Source: Melaminivora alkalimesophila
GTDB lineage: Bacteria > Pseudomonadota > Gammaproteobacteria > Burkholderiales > Burkholderiaceae_C
Assembly: GCF_000282995.1 (NCBI RefSeq)
Contig: NZ_ALEE01000780.1
Span: forward strand, 1 to 9,327
Length of the DNA stretch: 9,327 nt
Direction: 5' to 3'
Positions 1 to 5,669 of the stretch are shown one piece after another. Made by a program: the position numbers and the translations under genes. The notes beneath the pieces are model-generated. The model saw nothing but the letters and a program-made list of their open reading frames with translations. It searched no databases and was not told where the DNA came from. Positions within the stretch are counted from its first letter, which is position 1, and each line of letters opens with the position of its first letter.

Positions 1-282
1 CGCGGAAGCCGCAGCCGGCGCGGGTGCAGCCGAAGCCACGGCGTTGGTGTCGATGCGGGCGATCACCTGTTCCGAGGCGACGGTGGCGCCATCGCCCTCC
101 ACGATCTCCGCCAGCACGCCCGCCGCCGGGGCCGGCACTTCCAGGATCACCTTGTCGGTCTCGATCTCGATCAGGATCTCGTCGGCCGCCACGGCCTCGC
201 CGGCCTGCTTCTTCCACGCGATCAGCGTGGCCTCGGCCACGGACTCGGACAGCTGGGGAACCTTGACTTCTACGATGGACAT
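1..282 (-). CDS. sucB: Dihydrolipoyllysine-residue succinyltransferase (E2 of 2-oxoglutarate dehydrogenase), N-terminal part
   Basis: This is the E2 core subunit (sucB, also odhB) of the cytoplasmic 2-oxoglutarate dehydrogenase complex. It carries succinyl groups on a swinging lipoyl arm and passes them to CoA. Only the first 94 codons are in the window; the rest runs off the left edge. The visible protein begins MSIVEVKVPQLSESVAEATL and forms a complete biotinyl/lipoyl domain over about residues 2-77, with the lipoylated lysine as K44 in the ETDKV motif. An Ala/Pro-rich linker starts near residue 80. The ATG at 282-280 follows a GGAAAG Shine-Dalgarno-like sequence with a 10-nt spacer. The gene lies 57 nt after the sucA stop on the same strand, so the two are almost surely one operon. 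The peripheral-subunit-binding and catalytic domains are not visible. The lipoyl domain alone could belong to another E2, but the partner sucA fixes the assignment. Confidence 0.96.
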   Translation of the reverse strand, partial: MSIVEVKVPQLSESVAEATLIAWKKQAGEAVAADEILIEIETDKVILEVPAPAAGVLAEIVEGDGATVASEQVIARIDTNAVASAAPAPAAASA

Positions 283-300
283 TTTTCGAATGCTTTCCAA

Positions 301-363
301 AAGGGTTTTGTCTGGACGGTGCGGATGGGTTTCTCGGCCTTACTTGGTCAGGACAAAACCCTT
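301..363 (-). repeat. 12-bp perfect inverted repeat spanning the sucA stop codon
   Basis: Plus-strand 301-312 reads aagggttttgtc and 352-363 reads its exact complement, gacaaaaccctt, separated by 39 nt. In the minus-strand transcript the first arm is the last codons of sucA (Lys-Gly-Phe-Val), the loop holds the stop codon, and the second arm ends 2 nt before the GGAAAG Shine-Dalgarno of sucB. A hairpin here could act on sucB initiation, coupling or mRNA stability. The repeat is directly visible; any function is inferred. Confidence 0.6.
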
Positions 364-3219
364 GAGCTTGGCAAACGCTGCTTCCACCAGCGCCTTCTGC
401 TGCTCCTGGTGCAGGTGTGCATAGCCCACGGCCGGCGATGCGGAGGCGGCGCGGCCCGCGTAGCCGAGCTTCTGGCCAGGCTGCATGTTCTCGTGGATGT
501 TGTGCTGGATGAAGAACCAGGCGCCCTGGTTCTGCGGCTCGTCCTGGCACCACACCAGCTCGGTGGCGTTGGGGTATTTCTTCAGCTCGGCGCCGAAGAC
601 CTTGTGCGGGAAGGGGTAGAGCTGCTCGATGCGGACGATGGCGACGCTCGTGCTTTCCTTCTCGGCGCGCTTCTTGACCAGATCGTAGTAGACCTTGCCC
701 GAGCAGACGATGACCCGCTTGACCTTGGCGGCGTTCCTGGCCACTGCCGCGTCCTGCTCGCCCAGCACGGTGCGGAACGAGCCTTCCGTGAACTCGGACA
801 CGGGCGAGGTGGCGTCCTTGTTGCGCAGCAGCGACTTCGGGGTCATGATGACCAGCGGCTTCCTCAAGTCGCGCAGCATCTGGCGGCGCAGCACGTGAAA
901 GATCTGGCTGGCCGTGGTGGGCTGCACGATCTGCATGTTGGCCTCGGCCGCCAGCTGCATGAAGCGCTCCAGGCGCGCCGAGCTGTGCTCCGGGCCCTGG
1001 CCCTCGTAGCCGTGCGGCAGCATCAGGGTCAGGCCGTTGAGGCGCCCCCACTTGACCTCACCCGAGGCGATGAACTGGTCGATGACCACCTGCGCGCCGT
1101 TGGCGAAGTCGCCAAACTGCGCCTCCCAGATGACCAGCGTGTTGGGGTCGTTCGAGGCGTAGCCGTATTCGAAGGCCAGCACCGCCTCCTCCGACAGGAT
1201 CGAGTCGATGACCGTGAAGGGCGCCTGGTTCTCGGCCACGTGCTGCAGCGGAACGTAGGTCCCCTCGTCCCACTTCTCGCGCTTCTGGTCGTGGATGACG
1301 GCGTGGCGGTGCGTGAAGGTGCCCCGCCCGCTGTCCTCGCCCGACAGGCGCACCGCGTAGCCGGCAGCCACCAGCGACGCGAACGCCATGTGCTCGCCCA
1401 TCCCCCAGTCGACGTTGATCTCGCCCCGGCCCATGGCGGCGCGGTCGTCCAGCACGCGCTTGACCAGCTGGTGCGGCGTCACGCTGTCCGGCACGTGCGT
1501 GATGCGCTCAGCCAGCCGCCTCCACTCGGTGAGCGGGATGGCGGTGTCGCCGGCGTCGGTCCAGGCCTTGCCCAGGAACGGACTCCAGTCCACGGCGTAC
1601 TTGCGCTTGAAGTCGGTCAGCACCGGGTCGACGGTGTGCCTGCCTTCTTCCAGCGCGGCGCGGTAGGCGCGCGCCATCTCGTCGCCCAGGCTCTCGCCCA
1701 GGCCCTGCGCAGCCAGCTTGTCGGCGTAGAGCTTGCGCGTGCCGGGATGCTGGGCGATCTTCTTGTACATCAGCGGCTGGGTGAGCATGGGCGTGTCCTG
1801 CTCGTTGTGCCCCAGCTTGCGAAAGCACACGATGTCCACGGCCACGTCGCGCGAGAACTCCATGCGGTACTCCAGCGCCAGCTGCACCGCCAGGCACACG
1901 GCTTCCGGGTCGTCGCCGTTGACGTGCAGCACCGGCGACTCGATCATCTTCATGATGTCGGTGCAGTACAGCGTCGAGCGCAGGTCGCGTGGATCGGAGG
2001 TAGTGAAGCCGATCTGGTTGTTGATGATCAGGTGCACCGTCCCGCCGGTGTGGTAGCCGCGCGTCTCCGACAACGCCAGGGTTTCCTGGTTCACGCCCTG
2101 GCCGGCAAAGGCCGCGTCGCCGTGCACCAACACCGGCAGCACCTGCTTGCCCTTGGGGTCGCCGCGGCGGTCCATGCGCGAGCGCACCGAGCCCTCGACC
2201 ACCGGGTTGACGATCTCCAGGTGCGAGGGGTTGAAGGCCAGCGCCAGGTGCACCGGGCCGCCGGGGGTAGACACGTCGGACGAGAAGCCGGCGTGGTATT
2301 TCACGTCACCGGCCGGCAGGTCCTCGGGCGCGGTGTGCTCGAACTCGGCAAACAGGTCCTTCGGGCTTTTGCCCAGCGTGTTGACCAGCACGTTCAGGCG
2401 TCCGCGGTGGGCCATGCCGATCACCACTTCCTGGATGCCGGCGGCCCCGGCCGAGTTGATCAGCTCGTCCATGGCGGCGATGAAGCTCTCGCCGCCTTCG
2501 AGCGAGAAGCGCTTCTGGCCCACGTACTTGGTGTGCAGGAAGCGCTCGAGCCCTTCCGCGGCCGTCAGGCGCTCGAGGATGCGCTTTTTCTTCTCGGCGT
2601 CGAACTGCGGCTTGGATCGGATCGACTCGAGCTTTTGCTGCCACCAGCGTTTCTGGTTCTGGTCGGTGGCGTACATGTACTCGGCGCCGATGGTGCCGCA
2701 ATAGGTCTCGCGCAGCGCGTTGATCAGCTCGCGCAGCGGCATGCTCTCCTTGCCGAAGAAGGTGTTGCCGACGTTGAAGACGGTCTCCTGGTCGGCATCG
2801 GTGAAGCCGTAGAAGGACGGCTCCAGCTCGGGGATGTTCGGGCGTTCCTGGCGCTTCAGGGGATCAAGGTCGGCCCAGCGCTGGCCCACGTTGCGGTAGG
2901 CGGCGATGAGCTGCTGTACTGCCACGCGCTTTCTGCCGAGTTCGGAATCGGCGCCGGTGGCGATGACCGTCCTTGTCCCACCCTGCTTGGCGCGCTCGGC
3001 AAAGGCGTTGATGACCGGCATGTGCGGCACGTCGCGCGCATCGCTGCCATCGACTGCGGGCACGTGCTGCAGCGCGTCGAAGTATTCGCGCCACGAATCC
3101 GGCACGCTACCGGGGTTGGCAAGGTAGTTCTCATACATCTCCTCGACGTAAGGGGCATTGCCGCCGAAGAGATAGGTATTGCCCTGGTAGGCTTGGTAGA
3201 CGGATGTGGGCTCGCTCAT
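340..3219 (-). CDS. sucA: 2-oxoglutarate dehydrogenase E1 component, thiamine diphosphate-dependent
   Basis: E1 (sucA, also odhA) decarboxylates 2-oxoglutarate on thiamine diphosphate (ThDP) and passes the succinyl group to the lipoyl arm of E2 in the TCA cycle. The product is 959 residues, close to the usual 930-960. The N-terminal segment (about 12-50, with GGNAPYVEEMYENYL) is the E2-contacting region of this family. GMAHRGRLN (H271) and SHLE (H333) match the active-site histidine motifs. The ThDP/Mg motif runs from GDAAFAGQG (367-375) to NNQIGF (400-405), and GHNEQDTP is at 470-477. The C-terminal transketolase-like part carries the conserved GPEHSSARLERF motif. An in-frame TAG 15 nt upstream, with no other start between, fixes the ATG at 3219. 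A GGGAGG lies upstream but 17 nt from the ATG and inside a hairpin; AGG 11 nt from the ATG is a weak alternative. The gene is transcribed towards sucB and is divergent from the membrane protein gene. Confidence 0.98.
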   Translation of the reverse strand: MSEPTSVYQAYQGNTYLFGGNAPYVEEMYENYLANPGSVPDSWREYFDALQHVPAVDGSDARDVPHMPVINAFAERAKQGGTRTVIATGADSELGRKRVAVQQLIAAYRNVGQRWADLDPLKRQERPNIPELEPSFYGFTDADQETVFNVGNTFFGKESMPLRELINALRETYCGTIGAEYMYATDQNQKRWWQQKLESIRSKPQFDAEKKKRILERLTAAEGLERFLHTKYVGQKRFSLEGGESFIAAMDELINSAGAAGIQEVVIGMAHRGRLNVLVNTLGKSPKDLFAEFEHTAPEDLPAGDVKYHAGFSSDVSTPGGPVHLALAFNPSHLEIVNPVVEGSVRSRMDRRGDPKGKQVLPVLVHGDAAFAGQGVNQETLALSETRGYHTGGTVHLIINNQIGFTTSDPRDLRSTLYCTDIMKMIESPVLHVNGDDPEAVCLAVQLALEYRMEFSRDVAVDIVCFRKLGHNEQDTPMLTQPLMYKKIAQHPGTRKLYADKLAAQGLGESLGDEMARAYRAALEEGRHTVDPVLTDFKRKYAVDWSPFLGKAWTDAGDTAIPLTEWRRLAERITHVPDSVTPHQLVKRVLDDRAAMGRGEINVDWGMGEHMAFASLVAAGYAVRLSGEDSGRGTFTHRHAVIHDQKREKWDEGTYVPLQHVAENQAPFTVIDSILSEEAVLAFEYGYASNDPNTLVIWEAQFGDFANGAQVVIDQFIASGEVKWGRLNGLTLMLPHGYEGQGPEHSSARLERFMQLAAEANMQIVQPTTASQIFHVLRRQMLRDLRKPLVIMTPKSLLRNKDATSPVSEFTEGSFRTVLGEQDAAVARNAAKVKRVIVCSGKVYYDLVKKRAEKESTSVAIVRIEQLYPFPHKVFGAELKKYPNATELVWCQDEPQNQGAWFFIQHNIHENMQPGQKLGYAGRAASASPAVGYAHLHQEQQKALVEAAFAKLKGFVLTK

Positions 3220-3235
3220 GTGTGCGCTGACCTAC

Positions 3236-3252
3236 GCCTCCCTGGGGGAGGC
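3236..3252 (-). promoter_or_regulatory. Leader hairpin covering the Shine-Dalgarno-like sequence of sucA
   Basis: A perfect 7-bp GC-rich stem (gcctccc / gggaggc) with a 3-nt loop lies 16 nt upstream of the sucA ATG. In the minus-strand mRNA the 3' arm is GGGAGGC, the best anti-16S match in the leader, so a folded stem would hide it. The structure is seen; a control role is inferred and depends on this sequence being part of the transcript. Confidence 0.4.
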
Positions 3253-3439
3253 TTTAGCTGGTTGACAAACCTTCCGCGTCACGGCTTAACCGGTTGGCGG
3301 ACGCGACAGTGCAGGGAAGGACCTGGGTGCGTCGGCTATTGTGCCACCGATACCCGCCCGGGCGCCGGCATATCCCGTTCGCTTGCACTCCTGCGCACTG
3401 ACTTACATTTGCGGCAACGCCATCGCTTTCCTGCCGCCC

Positions 3440-4492
3440 ATGAGTTCCTCCCTCCTGCAAAACCGCACGCTCCTGTTCCTGCTGGCGCTCGTGACCGCCG
3501 CCTTCGGGGCGATCCTCTGGCCCTTCTATGGCGCCGTGTTCTGGGGGGTGGTGCTGGCCATCCTGTTCGCCCCGCTGCACCGCCGCCTGCTGGCGCGGAT
3601 GCCGCGCCGGCCCAACCTGGCGGCCTTCCTGACGCTGTGCCTGTGCCTGCTGGTCGTGATCATCCCGACGGCCCTCATCGGCGCGTCGGTGGTGCAGGAA
3701 GCGGGCGCCACCTACAACCGGCTGCGTTCCGGCCAGACGAATTTCGGCGAATACGTGCAGCAGGTGCTGGCCGCCCTGCCGCCCTGGGCGGTCTCGCTGC
3801 TCGAGCGCTTCCACCTCACATCGCTGTCCGAGGTGCAGGACCGGCTCGCCACGCTGGGCACGCAGGCGAGCCGCGCACTCGCCACCAAGGCCCTCGACAT
3901 GGGCCAGAACACGCTGCAGTTTCTCGTCGCGCTGGGCGTGATGCTGTACCTGCTGTTCTTCCTGCTGCGCGACGGCGCCGAGCTGGTCGCCCGGATCCGC
4001 GACGCAGTGCCGTTGGAAGAGGAGCACAAGCGCCGGCTGGCGGAGAAGTTCACCACCGTGATCCGCGCCACCGTGAAGGGCAACATCGTGGTCGCCGCGG
4101 TGCAGGGCGCGCTGGGCGGGCTGATCTTCTGGGCCCTGGACATCCAGGGGGCCGTCATGTGGGGCGTGCTGATGGCCTTCCTGTCGCTGCTGCCGGCGGT
4201 GGGCGCGAGCCTGATCTGGGGGCCGGTGGCGATCTATTTCTTCGCTACCGGCGCGCTCTGGCAGGGAGCGGTGCTGACGGCCTTCGGCATGGGGGTGATC
4301 GGCGTGGTCGACAACCTGCTGCGGCCCCTGCTGGTGGGCAAGGACACCAAGATGCCGGACTATGTGGTGCTGATCTCCACCCTGGGAGGCATGGCCCTGT
4401 TTGGCCTGACGGGCTTCGTGATCGGGCCGGTCATCGCGGCGCTCTTCATGGCCATGTGGGACCTGTTCGCGCCCCGCCGCGAACGCCCCTGA
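3440..4492 (+). CDS. AI-2E transporter/PerM (DUF20) family membrane protein
   Basis: This is a 350-residue inner-membrane protein of the AI-2E transporter (formerly UPF0118/DUF20, PerM) family. Family members are proposed exporters or permeases, and the substrate of this one cannot be told from sequence. Hydrophobic segments occur at about residues 10-27, 29-45, 60-83, 150-167, 204-223, 229-247, 248-270 and 308-344, with a soluble stretch at about 85-148. Family hallmarks are SLLPAVGASLIWGP (238-251), DNLLRPLLVG (271-280) and GFVIGP near 325-330. The ATG at 3440 was chosen because the first membrane helix follows at the usual distance. The frame extends to a GTG at 3341, but the added stretch is Pro/Arg-rich and lacks family character. 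I see no clear Shine-Dalgarno for either start. The gene stands alone, divergent from sucA and convergent with the tRNA genes. The name AI-2E transporter should not be read as proof of autoinducer transport. Confidence 0.93.
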   Translation: MSSSLLQNRTLLFLLALVTAAFGAILWPFYGAVFWGVVLAILFAPLHRRLLARMPRRPNLAAFLTLCLCLLVVIIPTALIGASVVQEAGATYNRLRSGQTNFGEYVQQVLAALPPWAVSLLERFHLTSLSEVQDRLATLGTQASRALATKALDMGQNTLQFLVALGVMLYLLFFLLRDGAELVARIRDAVPLEEEHKRRLAEKFTTVIRATVKGNIVVAAVQGALGGLIFWALDIQGAVMWGVLMAFLSLLPAVGASLIWGPVAIYFFATGALWQGAVLTAFGMGVIGVVDNLLRPLLVGKDTKMPDYVVLISTLGGMALFGLTGFVIGPVIAALFMAMWDLFAPRRERP

Positions 4493-4512
4493 GCGGGGGC
4501 CAGGCAGGAAAA

Positions 4513-4540
4513 AGGCCCCTGTGGTTTCCCACAGGGGCCT
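4513..4540. terminator. Bidirectional Rho-independent terminator
   Basis: A perfect 12-bp GC-rich stem (aggcccctgtgg / ccacaggggcct) with a 4-nt loop lies between the stop of the membrane protein gene (4492) and the 3' end of tRNA-Val (4548). Read on the minus strand the loop is GAAA, a GNRA tetraloop, and the stem runs into a T-run (4513-4509), so it is a strong terminator for the tRNA transcript. Read on the plus strand it is followed by the weaker tail tgtttc. It probably serves both converging units. Confidence 0.85.
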
Positions 4541-4547
4541 GTTTCAT

Positions 4548-4624
4548 TGGTAGGCGCGATTGGACTCGAACCAACGACCCCCACCATGTCAAGGTGGTGC
4601 TCTAACCAGCTGAGCTACGCGCCT
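4548..4624 (-). tRNA. tRNA-Val (anticodon GAC)
   Basis: The minus strand folds into a full 77-nt cloverleaf. The acceptor stem AGGCGCG/CGCGCCT is perfect, with discriminator A and an encoded CCA end. The D stem is GCTC/GAGC. The anticodon stem CCACC/GGTGG closes the loop TTGACAT, giving anticodon GAC, which reads valine codons GUC and GUU. The T stem GTTGG/CCAAT has one G-U pair and the loop is TTCGAGT. It is the second and last gene of the tRNA unit, 46 nt after tRNA-Pro and just before a strong terminator. Confidence 0.97.
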
Positions 4625-4633
4625 GGGTCGGCT

Positions 4634-4663
4634 GGTGCATGGTCCTGGAAAAATCCATGCACC
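4634..4663 (-). repeat. Hairpin in the spacer between the two tRNA genes
   Basis: A perfect 9-bp inverted repeat (ggtgcatgg at 4634-4642, ccatgcacc at 4655-4663) with a 12-nt loop fills most of the 46-nt spacer. In the precursor RNA it follows a U-run directly after the CCA of tRNA-Pro. It may help tRNA processing or protect the intermediate. The repeat is certain; the role is inferred. Confidence 0.5.
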
Positions 4664-4670
4664 TGAAAAA

Positions 4671-4747
4671 TGGTCGGCGTGGCGGGATTCGAACTCGCGA
4701 CCCCTTGCACCCCATGCAAGTGCGCTACCAGGCTGCGCTACACGCCG
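4671..4747 (-). tRNA. tRNA-Pro (anticodon GGG)
   Basis: The minus strand gives a 77-nt cloverleaf with encoded CCA. The acceptor stem CGGCGTG/CACGCCG starts with the C1-G72 pair typical of bacterial tRNA-Pro, with discriminator A. The D stem is GCGC/GCGC with the loop AGCCTGGTA. The anticodon stem CTTGC/GCAAG closes ATGGGGT, giving anticodon GGG, which reads CCC and CCU. The T stem is GCGAG/CCCGC around TTCGAAT, which leaves one A-C mismatch at pair 52-62. It is the first gene of the tRNA unit and starts 33 nt after the merR stop, with no terminator visible between them. Confidence 0.96.
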
Positions 4748-4758
4748 ACAAGACCAAG

Positions 4759-4764
4759 AGTATA
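4759..4764 (-). promoter_or_regulatory. Putative -10 element of the tRNA promoter
   Basis: The minus strand reads TATACT here, matching the sigma-70 -10 consensus TATAAT at five of six positions, inside a locally AT-rich stretch. Its end is 11 nt before the first base of tRNA-Pro, which would give a short 5' leader as expected for a tRNA unit. No good -35 is seen: the best, TTCTCT at 18-bp spacing, matches at three of six. The tRNAs may also be reached by read-through from merR. Confidence 0.4.
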
Positions 4765-4780
4765 TAACGAAAAAACGGCC

Positions 4781-5203
4781 TCAGAGAAGAATTGCGCGAA
4801 TCTGCTCCAGCTCCCGGCGCAACGCATGGGCGTCGACGCTGCTGGCCAAGGCAAGCGGCAGCTGCTCCGCAGTGCGCACGGGCTCCAGGGCGCCGCCCCC
4901 CGCCAAGGTGGCCTCGGGAGGCGCCGACCGGGCCGCCGCCCCGGCGGACACGGACTCGCGCAGGCGGTTGCGCGCGCCGCTGATGGTGAAGCCCTGCTCG
5001 TAGAGCAGCTCGCGGATGCGCCGGATCATCAGCACTTCGTGGTGCTGGTAGTAGCGCCGGTTGCCGCGCCGCTTCATGGGGCGCAGCTGCGTGAATTCCT
5101 GCTCCCAGTAGCGCAGCACGTGCGGCTTGACGTCGCACAGCTGCGCCACCTCGCCGATGGTGAAGTAGCGCTTTGCGGGAATGGGAGGCAGGGCAGTGCT
5201 CAT
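4781..5203 (-). CDS. MerR-family transcriptional regulator downstream of ihfA
   Basis: This is a 140-residue DNA-binding protein. The winged helix-turn-helix of the MerR family covers about residues 12-80: YFTIGEVAQLCDVKPHVLRYW (13-33), then the wing MKRRGNRRYY (43-52), then VLMIRRIRELLYEQGFTISGAR (57-78). The rest is an Ala-rich linker and a short C-terminal helix (about 122-140) that could pair in a dimer. The only cysteine, C23, lies inside the HTH, so no metal- or thiol-sensing cysteine cluster is visible; the effector and targets are unknown. The gene lies 76 nt after the ihfA stop on the same strand and is probably co-transcribed with it. A MerR gene after ihfA is, as I recall, a common arrangement in beta- and gammaproteobacteria. 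The ATG at 5203 is the first in frame; no Shine-Dalgarno is obvious, and a 10-bp palindrome lies directly upstream. Confidence 0.92.
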   Translation of the reverse strand: MSTALPPIPAKRYFTIGEVAQLCDVKPHVLRYWEQEFTQLRPMKRRGNRRYYQHHEVLMIRRIRELLYEQGFTISGARNRLRESVSAGAAARSAPPEATLAGGGALEPVRTAEQLPLALASSVDAHALRRELEQIRAILL

Positions 5204-5205
5204 GG

Positions 5206-5215
5206 TGCGATCGCA
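5206..5215. promoter_or_regulatory. 10-bp palindrome TGCGATCGCA just upstream of the merR start
   Basis: The sequence TGCGATCGCA is its own reverse complement and ends 2 nt before the merR ATG. Such a dyad could bind a dimeric regulator, including MerR itself, but in GC-rich DNA a 10-bp palindrome can arise by chance. No flanking promoter boxes were recognised. Confidence 0.25.
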
Positions 5216-5279
5216 GGCTCGGGGCCACGTCCGAAGCGCCTAGGGTAGCGCAGTTGCCACTCTTGCGCCTCCGGGCAAA

Positions 5280-5669
5280 TCAGGCCTTGCCGTCGACCAC
5301 ATCCTGCAGCTGCTCCTTGAGCTTGCTGCTGGCATGGAAGGTGACGACGCGCCGCGCCTTGATCGGGATCGACTCGCCGGTGCGGGGGTTGCGCCCCGGG
5401 CGCGCCGCCTTGGTGCGGACCTGGAAGTTGCCGAAACCCGACAGCTTCACGTCCTCGCCATCGATCAGGCGCTGAGCCATCAGGGTGAAGAACGCGTCCA
5501 CCATGTCCTTGGCCTCGCGCTTGTTCATGCCGATCTGCTCGAACAGCAGCTCCGCCAGCTGCGCCTTCGTGAGCGCCGGCGACTCCAGGCTGTGCACCGC
5601 CAGCGGCAGCCCATCGGCATCCGGCGCATCGACCGGCAGCCGGGTTTCCTTGCCGTTGCCCATCATCAT
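5280..5669 (-). CDS. ihfA: Integration host factor subunit alpha
   Basis: IHF-alpha pairs with IHF-beta to bend DNA sharply in nucleoid organisation, transcription, replication and recombination. The HU/IHF fold spans about residues 32-122: the helical dimer part ([18 protein letters not shown] then [18 protein letters not shown]), the [15 protein letters not shown] strand region, and the DNA-intercalating arm with GRNPRTGE (P95). The wording is alpha-type, and the pheT neighbour is the classic ihfA location. At 129 residues it is longer than the usual 95-110 because of a non-conserved N-terminal extension of about 30 residues. The start overlaps the pheT stop as ATGA and is one of three tandem ATG codons (5669, 5666, 5663). 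GAGG lies 5 nt before the first and 8 nt before the second, so any of them could be used. The overlap suggests translational coupling to pheT. Confidence 0.97.
   Translation of the reverse strand: MMMGNGKETRLPVDAPDADGLPLAVHSLESPALTKAQLAELLFEQIGMNKREAKDMVDAFFTLMAQRLIDGEDVKLSGFGNFQVRTKAARPGRNPRTGESIPIKARRVVTFHASSKLKEQLQDVVDGKA

Noticed and set aside
3262..3290. TTGACA at 3262-3267 with cttaac 17 bp downstream, as a plus-strand promoter for the membrane gene
   Set aside because: The -35 is perfect but the -10 matches at only three of six positions, and a 140-nt leader would follow. Another weak candidate, tacatt at 3404-3409, lacks a good -35. Not strong enough to annotate.
3288..3295. AACCGGTT palindrome in the sucA divergent spacer
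   Set aside because: Only 8 bp, no extended dyad or repeat copy nearby; likely chance.
3253..3340. Minus-strand promoter for sucA in the divergent spacer
   Set aside because: No pair of boxes with acceptable match and spacing was found by eye, so a promoter must exist but cannot be placed.
3341..3439. GTG start at 3341 adding 33 residues to the membrane protein
   Set aside because: The added residues are Pro/Arg-rich with no family resemblance, no ribosome site precedes the GTG, and the ATG at 3440 gives the usual protein length.
319..4605. Stop-free plus-strand frame of 1428 codons, mostly antisense to sucA
   Set aside because: Over sucA it is in exact codon-to-codon register with the real gene, so its stops could only arise from TTA, CTA or TCA codons in sucA, which are rare at high GC. 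The translation is Arg/His/Leu/Val-rich with no domain, and it runs through the membrane gene in a different frame and into the tRNA-Val gene.
4670..5248. Plus-strand frame with AGFELATPC-like peptide over the tRNA-Pro gene
   Set aside because: This is the translation of the complement of a tRNA gene followed by antisense merR. The same holds for the WTRTNDPHHVKVV stretch over tRNA-Val; such peptides are well-known false proteins.
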